Source: Gonocerus acuteangulatus (lineage: Eukaryota > Arthropoda > Insecta > Hemiptera > Coreidae). From it: a stretch of DNA of 64,000 bases. The stretch spans positions 94,271,535 through 94,335,534 of the forward strand of contig OX328124.1 in NCBI GenBank assembly GCA_946811695.1, read 5' to 3'. Shown piece by piece: positions 24,120 through 35,183 of this stretch (positions are counted from its first letter, which is position 1; every line of letters begins with the position of its first letter). The notes beneath the pieces are model-generated. The model did not search any database. It was given only the letters and a program-made list of their open reading frames with translations, and was not told the origin of the DNA. A program made the translations under genes and the position numbers.

Positions 24120-25879
24120 CTTCGTTTGAATGCAAATTAAGGTCGCATTTGAAATATTCATTCATCCTCAAGTAGATTCCTAAAACCATACACGTTTAAA
24201 TTTATATGAGCATACGTAAGTAAATATGTGTAATTTTTGTGTGAGTGTTTAACGGCGTATCAACACTTGGGTACGAACGCCGTAAATAAGTGAATTCTTC
24301 TAACAAATGCTTGGATGCGTTCTTTCTATTAGCAAATACAGACCATCAGAAGGGACAGTTTACCTACAAACCCCGAATCTAAAGCAACTTAGCCCATAGA
24401 AGTCGAAATATTTGTTTTCCGTTTGGCAAAAACCAACAAAAAAAAAACAGTAAGACATGATATAATTATTGTACTGGTATTGCATAATTTAAGCAAATTT
24501 TCTCAAGACGTGGAGCAAATTAGTCACTTAGACGAGTAATATGTAATATTCTGCTTTTGTAAAAAAATCTGCATGTTATAAAGTAACACTAGAATGTTTT
24601 TATTTTAGTTTTTTCACTATTTGGTGATAAAACTAGGGGTTTTTCCTGAATCCTATAGGAATAAAATTCGTTCATTATATAGTTAATGTCTACTATTACA
24701 ATTGCTTCAATCTTTATAAACAAAAATGTCCTACATAAACATTTTCAACTTCGAAATTTGAATGCAAATGTAACCGATTAATTTTCAAAACCTTACAAAA
24801 ACAACGATCAAGCTATAATTTTACTCTCGTGGAGCTGAGTAAATAAATAAAAACGAAAGCGCACACAACTCAGCTTATATTTATATAATGAATTCACCAA
24901 CCACGGCTAGTCTTGTACGAAGGAAACAGGCAGTTTCAACTTAATTGACCTGTGTGACCTTTACCAAGACGAAGATGTGCATGTATATATATAGTACAGA
25001 TCATTCAAAACTTCTGTGATGAATGGAAGGTGTGCGAGTATCGTTCAATTTAAGCGCGACTCCTCTTCAATGACAAGACTTTTAGGAGCAGATTAGGGAG
25101 AAACAAAACAAAAAATAATGAAACTATAAAAAAAAAAAAATGAGAATATAGAAGACTAGAAGAAGATGAGGGAATAAAAAGAAAAAGGAGTGGCATCTAA
25201 TCTGAGGCTTGTTACGAGGCTGATGTTTTTTCTGAGTGCCTGAGGGCTTTCATTAATAAATCCCCCCCCCCCCCTCCCTGCCAGATTCTAGAGAACATAA
25301 CCTATATTATATACAGGGATGGGGATTCATGCTTTTATAGGAATTATATTATTAATAGGAACTAATAAAAAGCGGATATGTCTGTCAAAAAGGATTTTCT
25401 TATTTTGACTAATACTTCCACCTTTTCTTCATATAGTGTAATTCTTTGGATGTCTGAGCGAGGAGAGGGAAAAAATGATAACAGATATACAACTGCTTTG
25501 ACCGGGTGGGACATAGTAGTTATGTTTCTCAGGAACACCCCCCCCCCCCCCACTTTTTATGAACTAATTTTGCTGGCTTTCTGGATTATATTTTATAATA
25601 ATAAATATTTTATATTCCAAGTTTCGTCACGTTTCGTAAGAAAGAAACACAAATTGTGTTGAATGATGTTAAAAGCTCCAACAACGTTGTGTTATTGATT
25701 CTGAAGAAATGAGACCAACTTTTTTTGTTTCCCTTTAAGGATGGGTACATGAGCTCTTTTTGCCGACAGAAAAAAATCCTTCCTATCCTGATTAGAATTT
25801 CAAACTATTGGGTCCCATAAGCACTTCTTGAGCCATTTTTACTCTAGAAATAAAAATAAATTGAAATATTTACATATTA
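24120..25879. other. No recognisable gene
   Basis: AT-rich with C runs at 25262-25274 and 25538-25550. Overlapping frames at 25362-25662 have no recognisable domain. A diverged SINE B tail lies at 24250-24298. Confidence 0.5.
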
Positions 25880-26041
25880 AAACCCCCTTTATTTCTTTTT
25901 ACAACAACCCGCGGATAAATAAATTGATGTAATCGAAAGAAGAAGGTTAAATCTAGTAAACTACGTAGGAGTTTTTGGGAAATATTAATTTTTGTGAACA
26001 ATTCTTCATTTTCTATTAATCAATCCATCGAAAATCAGACA
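25880..26041 (+). repeat. Family U repeat, left part of copy 1
   Basis: GAAAGAAGAAGGTTAAATCTAG, GTTTTTGGGAAATATTAATT and GAACAATTCTTCATTTTCTAT parallel 48790-48870 and the complement of 43590-43710. Interrupted by the non-LTR relic at 26.0-26.8 kb. Confidence 0.65.
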
Positions 26042-26350
26042 TAGTTATTTATTTACGGAGCTTCACAACAGCAAGGCGATTTGCTCTCATAAATGGTTAA
26101 TAAAACATAATGAATAAAAAACAATATAAAATTTATACAATTAAAAAAAAATAAAAAAAAATGATAAAATAAAGAAATAAAAATAAAAATAAAATATACA
26201 AGAAAAATCACACAGTTAATTAATAAAAATTTAGAAAATTCTGATAATAATAAGCAAAATAATTTTTTATTGCAAGATAAAAATCATTATTATGTCTGTG
26301 TTTGTATTCGTAGAGATTTAATAAGAGGACTCTTCTTAAGCCACATCCAC

Positions 26351-26386
<36 letters not shown>

Positions 26387-26507
26387 GCACGAACACACAC
26401 GCACGCACGAACACGCACGCACGCACGAACACACACACACACTTACAGTGACTCACACAAATACATCCATACCTGCATATTGCGATGCGAGCATAAGGCT
26501 TTTTGTG
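26042..26507 (-). repeat. 3' UTR-like part of the 26.5-kb non-LTR relic, with CA/CG microsatellite
   Basis: The block at 26050-26100 (GGAGCTTCACAACAGCAAGG) resembles 39415-39460, both lying on the 3' side of minus-strand relics. A CA/CG dinucleotide array (26353-26443) sits inside. Together with 26508-26813 this interval interrupts a U-family repeat. Confidence 0.55.
26353..26443. repeat. CA/CG compound microsatellite
   Basis: CA repeats, then a CG run (26370-26384), then interspersed CACGCACGAA units. Alternating purine-pyrimidine throughout, a sequence type able to adopt Z-DNA. Frames reading through it are artefacts. Confidence 0.9.
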
Positions 26508-26813
26508 TCATATTTTGTTATAAAGTTTTAGTTTTTGTAAGTGTTGTAGTATGGTAACAATGTGTTGGCTTTTTTCGGAAAATAATTCGGACATGTGATA
26601 TGGTATTCTTAAGTAGTCTCGTGTTTTGAATTCTGTTAGTAAGTGTTTAATTGTCAGTGGCCTGTTGCATGTCTGGCATATCGGTCTGTCTTGTTTTGTC
26701 ATGAGATAGGAATGTGTTAAGTGTGTATGTCCAATGCGTAGTCTTGTAATTACAACTTCATCACGTCTTGTTAATTGCGTATTAGCTTGCCATTCATAAT
26801 ATAAATCAGACAT
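26508..26813 (-). pseudogene. Non-LTR retrotransposon C-terminal (post-RNase H) relic
   Basis: 101-codon minus-strand frame containing TRRDEVVITRLRIGHTHLTHSYLM, then C..C...LTIKHLL and a truncated tail. This LRIGHT-LTHSYL-C..CN block is the C-terminus of Jockey/I-type ORF2 proteins, just after the RNase H domain. The frame is still open over 300 nt, so this is the least decayed of the relics of this kind. Its 3' flank (26042-26507) resembles the 3' flank of another relic at 39.4-39.8 kb. Confidence 0.8.
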
Positions 26814-26829
26814 AAAATTGTATTAATTT

Positions 26830-27160
26830 AATGAATGGAAAACCCCGTACGTGCTTTACTAGCAAATAAAATCACGAATCTGCAGTTAAAATTTGAAGTT
26901 TTCCGGGTAAAAATTGAAAGCGCTAGCGTTTCGCCCCATGTGAAAAACATAGTTTTAAGAAAATCGACTTTTAAAAATGTTCTTCGAAAAGTTTTAATTT
27001 TGAAAAGTATCGGGATTTTATTTGAATAATCGAATGTTTGGCACAAAAACACTCTTGAATATAATTTTTTATTAGTTAAGGAAGCATTTAATCCCATAAA
27101 AAAGAAAATGGTAAAAAAAAACAAGTTACAAGGTAATATTACCCCATATGTGCCTTTTCC
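26830..27160 (+). repeat. Family U repeat, right part of copy 1
   Basis: ATCTGCAGTTAAAATTTGAAG, TTAGTTAAGGAAGCATTTAA, and ACAAGTTACAAGGTAATATT at the end. It contains the uninterrupted TTAA site that the piggyBac-like MITE occupies in copy 3. The small frames across this stretch are not supported as genes. Confidence 0.65.
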
Positions 27161-27164
27161 TTTC

Positions 27165-28380
27165 TAAATAATAGTTAATATTGCAGTGGAAGGTTCTTGT
27201 TGGGGGGGGGGCTATGTTCAGTCATACAGAAGGGACTCATACACTACAATATTGCAATCGGAGGTAATATTGCTTTCATTTCGAAATGAAGGTAGTTAGT
27301 GTGACTACCCTTTGTTGGTAGTTGTAGGAACTGTTCAAAGAACAACACCAACCAGCAGAAAGGTGTTACACACTTGGCTGATCTTCCTAAGGTACAGCTT
27401 CAAACTTTAATCACCTTTCTGCAACATACACAAATCCAGCCTTCTCTAACATTTATCTGGGATAAATATTAACTTCCTTCTTGTTCAAACTCCGGCGTGA
27501 CGTCGTACCTACCCTGGGAGTTTCCTGTGTTACATAATTCTATTGAGTGTGCTTATTTCTTTGTTCTCTTTATGAATGCTGGAATAGCCTTAATTTAAAA
27601 CGGGGTTTCCTCAAAAAACTATACAGGAAAAACATATGTCAAATATTAGAAATGTAAAGAAATGTATATACATATATTATTATTTCCCAAGGGCTTTTTT
27701 TACCGGTACGCCATAACTTCCTTATAAATTCTTCAATTTTCTTAAACTTGGTATCATTTTACATTTTTTCTTAGCCACTATATCAGAAAAATATACAAAT
27801 TGCTCACATTTTAGTTGTTTTCGAAAAATAAAATTATCTCGTTACGAATCTACTATCTGCATTATCATTCCGCATTTAATTTACACATAAAACATGGATT
27901 TAAGGTAATCCATCTGCTGATTTATTTACAAAATAAATTAAATTAATCAAACTTGATTTTTTATTTACTTTCCCAAACCGCTTGCAGTCATTAGTTTTTA
28001 CTTAATTTATGACGACCAACTTACTTCGTGTCTGCTCTCCACGATAGTAAAAAGTCCATCACGCAGGAGCTGCATATCTGAGCACTTTCCTCAGAATTTG
28101 GGTAGTGTAGACTGCATTAATAAATAATTAGCTTAAAAGGGCCTATATAAATAAAGTAAAAACATGAATAGTTCTCTTTTACTTTTTTAATGAGCAACTG
28201 TTCAATTATTAAGTTTGTAATTAATTTGCTTCCAGAGCTATGTTTATACATGGTACTAAACTACTTAATAAATACAAAAAAAAATCATATTTTCGTATTT
28301 TGAACTGACGCAGGAGCAGGATACAGCCCCCCTAGTGGTAGAAAGCGCTCCTTGCGGCGGCATTGCGAACCTACGTCTGG
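27165..28380. other. No recognisable gene
   Basis: Contains a G run (27202-27211) and GGTAATATTACC-type stretches related to the U end. At 28050-28080 there is a CGCAGGAGCTGCAT motif of the X-associated type. Confidence 0.5.
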
Positions 28381-28384
28381 CGGG

Positions 28385-28740
28385 CTAATTCTATTGAAAC
28401 ATAGCAGGAAGTAAACCCCCCTTTCCAATTGACAGATATAGTTCATTTTTAAAACACTTCTTTCCCATGAGATACCCGCGACGTATCCGTATGAGTATAT
28501 TAGTAATTTTCATACGGAGTAAACCCCTTCTAAATAAACTGATTAGTTTATTTTTACAACACATTTTTATCTGTACATTACCACTACGAATAATGATTTT
28601 CGTCGAAATATAACAAAAATTACGGCTGGTAGTGGCGAATTGGTATTTGTGGGTCCGGAGTAACCCCCTCCTCCTAATGAACCGATTTAGTTTATTTTTA
28701 CAACCCATTTTTTCCTGTAGAACACCACTAAGAATACTAA
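28385..28740 (-). repeat. Three imperfect tandem copies of a Y-related unit
   Basis: Each unit (about 110-150 bp) contains GGAGTAACCCCCTC-like sequence, an AATAAACTGATTAG-like block and TTTATTTTTACAACACAT. The minus-strand 105-codon frame here shows the triplication (KNKLNRFIRRRGLLR, KNKLISLFRRGLLR, KNELYLSIGKGGLL) but is not thought to be a gene. Confidence 0.65.
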
Positions 28741-28867
28741 AAAAAGTCCGTCTCGCAGGACTGCATCATCTTAGCGCGGTTCCGTTCATATCCCTAGTCT
28801 AATTTGGAAAGATTAAAATAGAAGCAGTTATTATTTTGGTTCCACCAGTCTTTTTTTTAAAATTAAT

Positions 28868-28918
28868 TATTATAATGGCGTGTCAACCCTTAAGGTCACT
28901 AACGCCAATCCTGTGAGT
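28868..28918 (-). repeat. Diverged SINE family B tail
   Basis: AATGGCGTGTCAACCCTTAA, then CACTAACGCCAATCCTGTG: complement of the CAGGATGTC..CTAACGGCGTGGATGTCG block. A similar remnant lies at 24250-24298. Confidence 0.45.
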
Positions 28919-29029
28919 AGTAAAGTCTTGAAAGGTCATGATTTACAATCTTACCTGGAAGGGTCCGCTACACTAGAAACAGACCCGCTAGTGACAAGGT
29001 CTTGGAATCTTGCAAATCTATAGTTCTAA

Positions 29030-30282
29030 CAATAAATTGTTTTTGTTATTTTACTTAACAAGTTTTATTGTCAAATACATTATCCAACAAATACAAAAAA
29101 AATAACAAGAAATAAAACAGACAAAAAGAACCATTGGAATAAACGAAATCAATTAATTTAAAGCTTTAAGCACTTTTTTCTCCGATTGACATCGCCTAAT
29201 TAAAACTTTCTTCAGAACCTTTTTTGTAGAGCATTTAGTAAGCTTCCGGATGGTAATCTTCCGCTTCACAAGATTGTCAACGGTTTTCGAGATACTAACG
29301 AAATTATACAAAGTTACCAAAACTTTTTTTGTCTGTTAATAAAATATTTTATTCTAACCCTTCCTTTACTCTAAACGTAAAAAAAATTTCAACATATTAG
29401 TATTGATGAAACTCGAACATGCAGAAAATGTTTCAACTGTATCCCATTATTGTAAGTACCAAAATCAAAGACAAAGAACCCTCCCTAGGAAGGACGCTAG
29501 GCAGTTGAAAAGCTATATATCTTGGAAATCCATATCTCTAACATTAAATTGTTTTTTTTATTTTTCTTAACCTGTTTTATTTTCAAATACATTATCCAAC
29601 AATAAGCAATTAAAAAATAACAAGGAATAAAAAACAGACAAAAAGAACAGTTCGAATAAGCGAAATCAATTACTTTAAAGTTTTAAGCTCTTATTTCTCC
29701 GATTGACATCGCCTAATCAAAACTTTCATTAGAACCTTTTTTTAAGAACATTTAATAAGCTTTCTAATGGTATTCTTCCGTTTACCAAGATTTTCAACCT
29801 TTTTCGAGATATTAAGGAAAGTAAACAAAGTTACTAAAACTTTTTATGTCTGTTAATAAAATATTTTATTCTAACCCTTCCACCATTCCAAACGTAACCA
29901 AAATTTCAACATAATAGTTTTGATGAAAGTAGAACATGCAGAAAATGTTTCAACTGAATCCCATGATTCTAAGTACCCAAACCAAAAACGGTATTCAAAA
30001 AATATTTTTTCAATTTTCTCGAAAACGGTTAAAGCTATCGCCTAGAAAATGGTTGCATTCGTTTTCCTAGCCCAGGAATCATATAAAACGAGTACTTAGA
30101 AGCTTATGAACTCAAAAACGTAAGCGTTACGATTTTTTTTGCGCGAATTACGCCCCAAACGCCATCTTCCAGTAGGCGGATTTTGCTGGTTAACGAACTT
30201 GACCTTTCAAATTGGACGAAGGATTTTTGTACCAAATTTCATCAAAATCGGACCATTCGTCTTCTATCTAGAGAGCGAACAG

Positions 30283-30350
<68 letters not shown>

Positions 30351-30490
30351 TATACATATATATATATATACAAATTTGAACCACCGTTATTTTCGGTCTC
30401 TAGGGGTTCTGAAACGCGAAATTTTCTAGTCGGCACTTCCGGATTGTTTCATTGTATCAACCCTATAAGCGGGGTTCCTCCCTATGGGGG
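29030..30490 (-). repeat. Family X repeat, minus copy with duplicated 3' module
   Basis: Two direct copies of an about 450-bp module (29040-29480 and 29510-29960) precede the X core (29960-30490): GACCTTTCAAATTGGACG, CATCAAAATCGGACCATT, a TA array (30285-30370), GTCGGCACTTCCGGATTG, and the terminal GCGGGGTTCCTCCCTATGG. The open frames here are microsatellite translations. Confidence 0.75.
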
Positions 30491-30626
30491 AGCTGGCATG
30501 GTCAAATTAGTGTTTTGGGTCCGGGGTAACCCCCCCCCCCCCTTCCGGTGGACCGATTGTGATGGTTAACGAACCCGATCAATGGTTTGCTAATTGAGTG
30601 CTATATACCAAGTTTTGTGACGAAAA

Positions 30627-30672
<46 letters not shown>
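30490..30672 (+). repeat. Family Y repeat, left half (split by the Gypsy element)
   Basis: GGGTCCGGGGTAACCCCCCC, CGGTGGACCGATTGTGATGG, TTAACGAACCCGATCAATGG and ATACCAAGTTTTGTGACG, then a TA array into which the LTR element inserted. Homologous to 50870-51000. Confidence 0.7.
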
Positions 30673-30677
<5 letters not shown>

Positions 30678-31295
30678 GGGTTAATTAATTGTCTGTTTAT
30701 TGGTCAGAAGGTCCCAACAAAGAATAAATAAATAATGGGCGTGTTCATAAAATAATAAATATATTCCTCTTGAATAAATAAAATAATAAAATTAAACTTC
30801 AATAAATAAATAAAATGACACTGTATTGTTCATAAATAAAAAGTGTTCATAAATTAGAATCATAGTTATCGGAGTTCAATAGTACGGTAGGACGTCACTG
30901 GAGATGATGTGCGGATCTCCATGCGGAGAGTTGGTAGCCGGGAGCTTGGATCTCGCTGGTACTGCTTGACTTGAGAAGGTAACCTAGGGTTATCGCAAGC
31001 TGCCTTAAATCTAGTAAAAAGTTCAGTACTTGCGGATAAATCCTAGTGCACCGAGATGTTGGGCTGGTCTTGGTGGATCTCTCGGAGCAGGCAGCAGGAT
31101 ACAAATTGCTAGGAGAACGACACTTGGCTTAATCTGCTGAGATGCCGAATCCTCCGGTTATCTGTTCACTATCTGGATACTCACTCACAAAACTCTAACG
31201 GTAAAAATTATTCCCGCGGGAAAGCTCCATTAAAACTTTAGTGCAGCGGGCTTTTCTCCCGCGGAAAAATATAATTTAAAAATAGCTCCGCTACA
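30673..31295 (-). repeat. 3' LTR of the Gypsy element
   Basis: 623-bp direct repeat of 34565-35187. In element orientation an AATAAA lies about 24 bp from its end (plus-strand 30696-30701), a plausible polyadenylation signal. The first 5 nt contain the pol stop codon. Confidence 0.97.
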
Positions 31296-34200
31296 GCACT
31301 CCCCCCCTAGTGACGGAGTCACTGAAGCTAAGTCTGCGCGGGGATTTCACTAAACGCCCTGTCCTGGTCCGGTATGAAGGTTTTACATGCGGAGGTGCGT
31401 TTACTTCTGGTCGTTGGTTCGGCTGGATGGACGTCTCCAACTTTGATGCAGGTGCGTGAGGTGGTTTTGGAGGCTTCGATGGGTCCATCCTTTCCGGGTT
31501 GTCTTCCTCGAGGAGATAAGCCGGCTTGACGCGGTCGACAGAGACGTTTACTTCCCTGTCACCAACCAGCAGGGTGAAGATCTTTTCTCCTCTTTTCTGA
31601 ACCTTGTGCGGTCCTGTATACGGTGGTACGAGGGGTTTACGAATGGCATCTTCTCGTAGGAAAACATGCGTGCAGGTGTCTAGCTCTTTATGCCGGAATG
31701 TCTTCTTGTTTGAGGCTCGGGGCTCCGCTGGCTTTAAACGGCGTAAATCTTCCTTCAGTGATTGAAGTGCTGCATGAGGTTCCTGAGTTTCTGGGGCTCC
31801 GAGGAAATCGCCTGGTAGTCGGAGAGGGCTGCCGTACACTGCCTCAGCTACGCTACCGCTCATGTCCTCACGGAACACTGACCTTAGTCCAAGCAGGACT
31901 GTGGGTAGGACACGTTTCCACCTGGTCGATGAGAGGTGTGCCATCAAGGCAGCTTTAAGGCTGCGGTGCCACCGTTCAACGCATCCATTACTCTGCGGGT
32001 GGTAAGACGTAGTCCGTAACTTGGTGATGCCCAGGAGTGCACTCAATCGAAGGAACAGTTCTGCCTCAAACTGCCTGCCCTGATCGGTGGTAATCCTTTG
32101 AGGTGTTCCAAAACGCGCGATCCATGCGCTGTAGAAGGTTTCGGCGACAGTTGTTGCCGTTATGTCGGAGATCGGAACTGCCTCAGGCCAGCGCGTCGTG
32201 CGGTCCACCATTGTAAGGAGATAACGCATGCCATCGGATGGTAGCAGAGGTCCTACAATGTCTAAGTGGACATGATAGAACCGATCTGCGGGTTTGAAAG
32301 TTCCGAGGGGTGCGGCTGTGTGTCGTTGCACCTTGGCTCTTTGGCACGGAATACAAGCTTTCGCCCATTTGCCCAGGTCTGTGTTCATGTCAGGCCAGAA
32401 ATATCGCTGCGTAACGAGTTTTCGTGTCGCCCTAACTCCTGGATGGCTGAGACCATGAAGCCTTTCATATGTAGAGCGACGATATCCTGGTGGAACGTAG
32501 GGACGGGCGTTATCTTTAGACGTCTCGCAGAGAAGCAACTTGTCACTACCAGGTATAGGAAAAAGCTTGAGTTGGATGCTCGGGTTCTTCTTGAGGGTCT
32601 CGATGGTGTCGTCCTTCCGCTGTGCTGATGCTAAGTCTTCCATGTTAGAAGGCAAATCAACTTCCTCTATTCGGGATAGAGCGTCAGCCACGATGTTGTC
32701 ACTGCCAGGTTGGAAACGGATGTCGGTTGTAAACTGGCTAATTAAATTAAGATGGCGTATTCGACGGGGCGATGCCGTTTCCGACCGCTGGGAGAAGGCA
32801 TGAGTTATGGGTTTGTGGTCGGTGACTATGAAGAAATTGAGTCCTTCGATGAGAGGTCGGAAATGCTTTACGGCCTCATAGATAGCGAGAAGTTCGCGGT
32901 CATAGGTTGAGTAATTCCTCTGAGTTTGAGACAGGGATTTCGAAAAGAAACCTAATGGTCGCCATTCACCCTCTTTCCTCTGTTGAAGGACTGCACCTAT
33001 ACCATGATCTGAAGCATCGCAAACTAAAGAAAGCTCGCCGGTAGCCGATGGGTGTGCTAGCTTTGCCGCTTCTGCTAGGCTCAGCTTGCTCTTCTCGAAG
33101 GCTTCGGCGGTCTCGGGTGTCCAAACGATTGGCGTCTTATATCGCTTCTTGGCGTTATGCAGGAGTTGGTTTAGAGGCGCCTGGGTATGTGCGGCATGAG
33201 GTAAGCTCTTCCTATAAAAGTTTAGCATACCCAGAAAACGCCTGAGTTGGCAGATGGTTTCGGGGCGAGGAAAGTCTTTGATAGCCTGCACTTTGTTTGA
33301 AAGTGGGTAAATTCCTTGGGTGTCGACCTTATATCCGAGAAAGTCCACCTCTCGCTGACCAAAGATGCACTTTCCGACGTTTAGTGACAGGTTGAATTCG
33401 TCCAAACGCTTAAAGATTTCTCGTAGATGGTTCTCGTGTTCCTCGGGAGTTGTAGAAGCCACCAGGAAATCATCCAAGTACGGGAAGACGAATGGGAGAT
33501 CTCGGAGCATAGAATCCACGAATCGCTGCCAGGTCTGCGCGGCGTTCTTCAGGCCGAAAGTCATCCGCAAAAACTCGAACAGGCCAAAAGGAGTAATCAC
33601 CGCTGTCTTTTCTACGTCCTGAGAAGCAATAGGTATGTGGTGATAGGCGTGTTTGATGTCCAGAGTACTGAAAATGGATTTCCCATCGAGACGTGTGGTA
33701 AAATCCATTAAGTTGGGCACAGCGTACCTGTCTGGGATGGTTAGGTCGTTTAAACGTCGGTAATCGCCACATACTCGGAGACTGCCATCCTTCTTGGTGA
33801 CGACATGAAGCGGGCTTGACCAGGAGCTTTTCGACGGTCGACAGATGCCTTCATTAATCATCCGTTGGAACTCCTCCTTTACGACGGAGTACTTCTCAGG
33901 AGGAAGGCGTCTGGACTTGCTGCTAACCGGGTGGCCTTTAGTCTCGATCTGGTGCTCGACAATGTCTCTAGGAGGTCCACGAAGAGGAGTAGGCCTTGTG
34001 ATGCCTGGAAACTCTCGAAGGAGATGGGCGTAGGGACAACTGCCGGGAATCGTGGAGATCGAAGGCACTGAGACTGTGGAGACCTTTCCGTTGGATTTGA
34101 GGCCTGTGTTTTGATCCTTGATCTGCATGCGCCGTATATCAACGGAGAGACCGTGGTGAAAAAGGAAGTCCGCTCCAAGGATTGGACGTCTGACATCTGC

Positions 34201-34509
34201 TATGACGAAAGTCCAAGGGTATACGCGTCGGAGACCAATGTCCAGGTGTAGGGTTCTCTCGCCGTAGGTTGGGATAGGGGTGTTATTCGCGGCAACAAGG
34301 GTGTATTCAGAAGCTTCCCGATGCTTGCGGGGATCGCGAGGTAGAATGGAGATGGAAGCACCAGTGTCCACAAGGAATCTCAGTCCTGTCCGTTTGTCAA
34401 GTATGAACAGGCGGCGTTGTGGGTGGGCTTCAACGGCTGCCGCTTGTTCCGTTGGCCCCTCTAAAAATCCTCCTTCTCCTGAGATTTCCAGTCGCAAGGC
34501 GGTGTGCAT
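31291..34509 (-). CDS. pol: Gypsy Pol polyprotein: protease-RT-RNase H-integrase
   Basis: Uninterrupted 1072-residue frame. Domains in order: retropepsin with D48-T-G near the N-terminus (LVDTGAS); reverse transcriptase about 170-380 with the first palm Asp at D284 (TLDIKHAY) and YLDD at 344-347; RNase H about 490-615 with candidate catalytic residues D498, E539, D564 and D609; integrase with an HHCC zinc finger (H685, H689, C719, C722) and a DDE triad at D750, D809 and E845 (D-D35E spacing); then a basic Pro-rich C-terminus. Every expected catalytic residue is present, so the protein looks competent. The frame is open about 36 nt upstream of the ATG to an in-frame TGA just inside the primer site, so no gag could be read through into it. 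The stop codon (TAG) lies within the first 5 nt of the 3' LTR. Family role: processes the polyprotein, copies element RNA to cDNA and integrates it. No Cys-His knuckle (nucleocapsid) precedes the protease. Confidence 0.96.
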   Translation of the reverse strand: MHTALRLEISGEGGFLEGPTEQAAAVEAHPQRRLFILDKRTGLRFLVDTGASISILPRDPRKHREASEYTLVAANNTPIPTYGERTLHLDIGLRRVYPWTFVIADVRRPILGADFLFHHGLSVDIRRMQIKDQNTGLKSNGKVSTVSVPSISTIPGSCPYAHLLREFPGITRPTPLRGPPRDIVEHQIETKGHPVSSKSRRLPPEKYSVVKEEFQRMINEGICRPSKSSWSSPLHVVTKKDGSLRVCGDYRRLNDLTIPDRYAVPNLMDFTTRLDGKSIFSTLDIKHAYHHIPIASQDVEKTAVITPFGLFEFLRMTFGLKNAAQTWQRFVDSMLRDLPFVFPYLDDFLVASTTPEEHENHLREIFKRLDEFNLSLNVGKCIFGQREVDFLGYKVDTQGIYPLSNKVQAIKDFPRPETICQLRRFLGMLNFYRKSLPHAAHTQAPLNQLLHNAKKRYKTPIVWTPETAEAFEKSKLSLAEAAKLAHPSATGELSLVCDASDHGIGAVLQQRKEGEWRPLGFFSKSLSQTQRNYSTYDRELLAIYEAVKHFRPLIEGLNFFIVTDHKPITHAFSQRSETASPRRIRHLNLISQFTTDIRFQPGSDNIVADALSRIEEVDLPSNMEDLASAQRKDDTIETLKKNPSIQLKLFPIPGSDKLLLCETSKDNARPYVPPGYRRSTYERLHGLSHPGVRATRKLVTQRYFWPDMNTDLGKWAKACIPCQRAKVQRHTAAPLGTFKPADRFYHVHLDIVGPLLPSDGMRYLLTMVDRTTRWPEAVPISDITATTVAETFYSAWIARFGTPQRITTDQGRQFEAELFLRLSALLGITKLRTTSYHPQSNGCVERWHRSLKAALMAHLSSTRWKRVLPTVLLGLRSVFREDMSGSVAEAVYGSPLRLPGDFLGAPETQEPHAALQSLKEDLRRLKPAEPRASNKKTFRHKELDTCTHVFLREDAIRKPLVPPYTGPHKVQKRGEKIFTLLVGDREVNVSVDRVKPAYLLEEDNPERMDPSKPPKPPHAPASKLETSIQPNQRPEVNAPPHVKPSYRTRTGRLVKSPRRLSFSDSVTRGGVL
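31296..31312 (-). promoter_or_regulatory. Polypurine tract next to the 3' LTR
   Basis: In element orientation a run of A and seven G residues followed by AGTGC abuts the TG of the 3' LTR, the expected place for the plus-strand primer. It is also coding: it specifies the last residues of Pol. Confidence 0.75.
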
Positions 34510-34544
34510 TTCCTGGCCCTGCTCCTGAATTTCCTTGACAAGTG

Positions 34545-34562
34545 ATCACGTCGGGGTCACCA
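34545..34562 (-). promoter_or_regulatory. Primer-binding site complementary to tRNA-Trp
   Basis: On the minus strand the 18 nt TGGTGACCCCGACGTGAT begin 2 nt after the 5' LTR. They are the exact complement of the conserved 3' end of eukaryotic tRNA-Trp (ATCACGTCGGGGTCA plus CCA). The same primer site is established for Rous sarcoma/avian leukosis viruses. The tRNA match is from recalled tRNA sequence, not a search. Confidence 0.9.
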
Positions 34563-34564
34563 CT

Positions 34565-35183
34565 TGTTGGGGTTAATTAATTGTCTGTTTATTGGTCAGA
34601 AGGTCCCAACAAAGAATAAATAAATAATGGGCGTGTTCATAAAATAATAAATATATTCCTCTTGAATAAATAAAATAATAAAATTAAACTTCAATAAATA
34701 AATAAAATGACACTGTATTGTTCATAAATAAAAAGTGTTCATAAATTAGAATCATAGTTATCGGAGTTCAATAGTACGGTAGGACGTCACTGGAGATGAT
34801 GTGCGGATCTCCATGCGGAGAGTTGGTAGCCGGGAGCTTGGATCTCGCTGGTACTGCTTGACTTGAGAAGGTAACCTAGGGTTATCGCAAGCTGCCTTAA
34901 ATCTAGTAAAAAGTTCAGTACTTGCGGATAAATCCTAGTGCACCGAGATGTTGGGCTGGTCTTGGTGGATCTCTCGGAGCAGGCAGCAGGATACAAATTG
35001 CTAGGAGAACGACACTTGGCTTAATCTGCTGAGATGCCGAATCCTCCGGTTATCTGTTCACTATCTGGATACTCACTCACAAAACTCTAACGGTAAAAAT
35101 TATTCCCGCGGGAAAGCTCCATTAAAACTTTAGTGCAGCGGGCTTTTCTCCCGCGGAAAAATATAATTTAAAAATAGCTCCGC

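Noticed and set aside
26220..26557. His-Thr / Cys-Val-Arg-rich frames of about 80-95 codons
   Set aside because: Translations of the CA/CG microsatellite.
28391..28708. 105-codon basic protein with internal repeats
   Set aside because: The repeats follow the underlying tandem triplication of a non-coding Y-related unit.
30895..31104. 69-codon frame, duplicated exactly at 34787-34996
   Set aside because: It lies inside the LTRs and is duplicated only because the LTRs are; no domain. Useful solely as evidence that the LTRs agree.
31456..34528. Numerous 60-120-codon frames on both strands across the Gypsy interior
   Set aside because: They are shadows of the single 1072-codon Pol frame.
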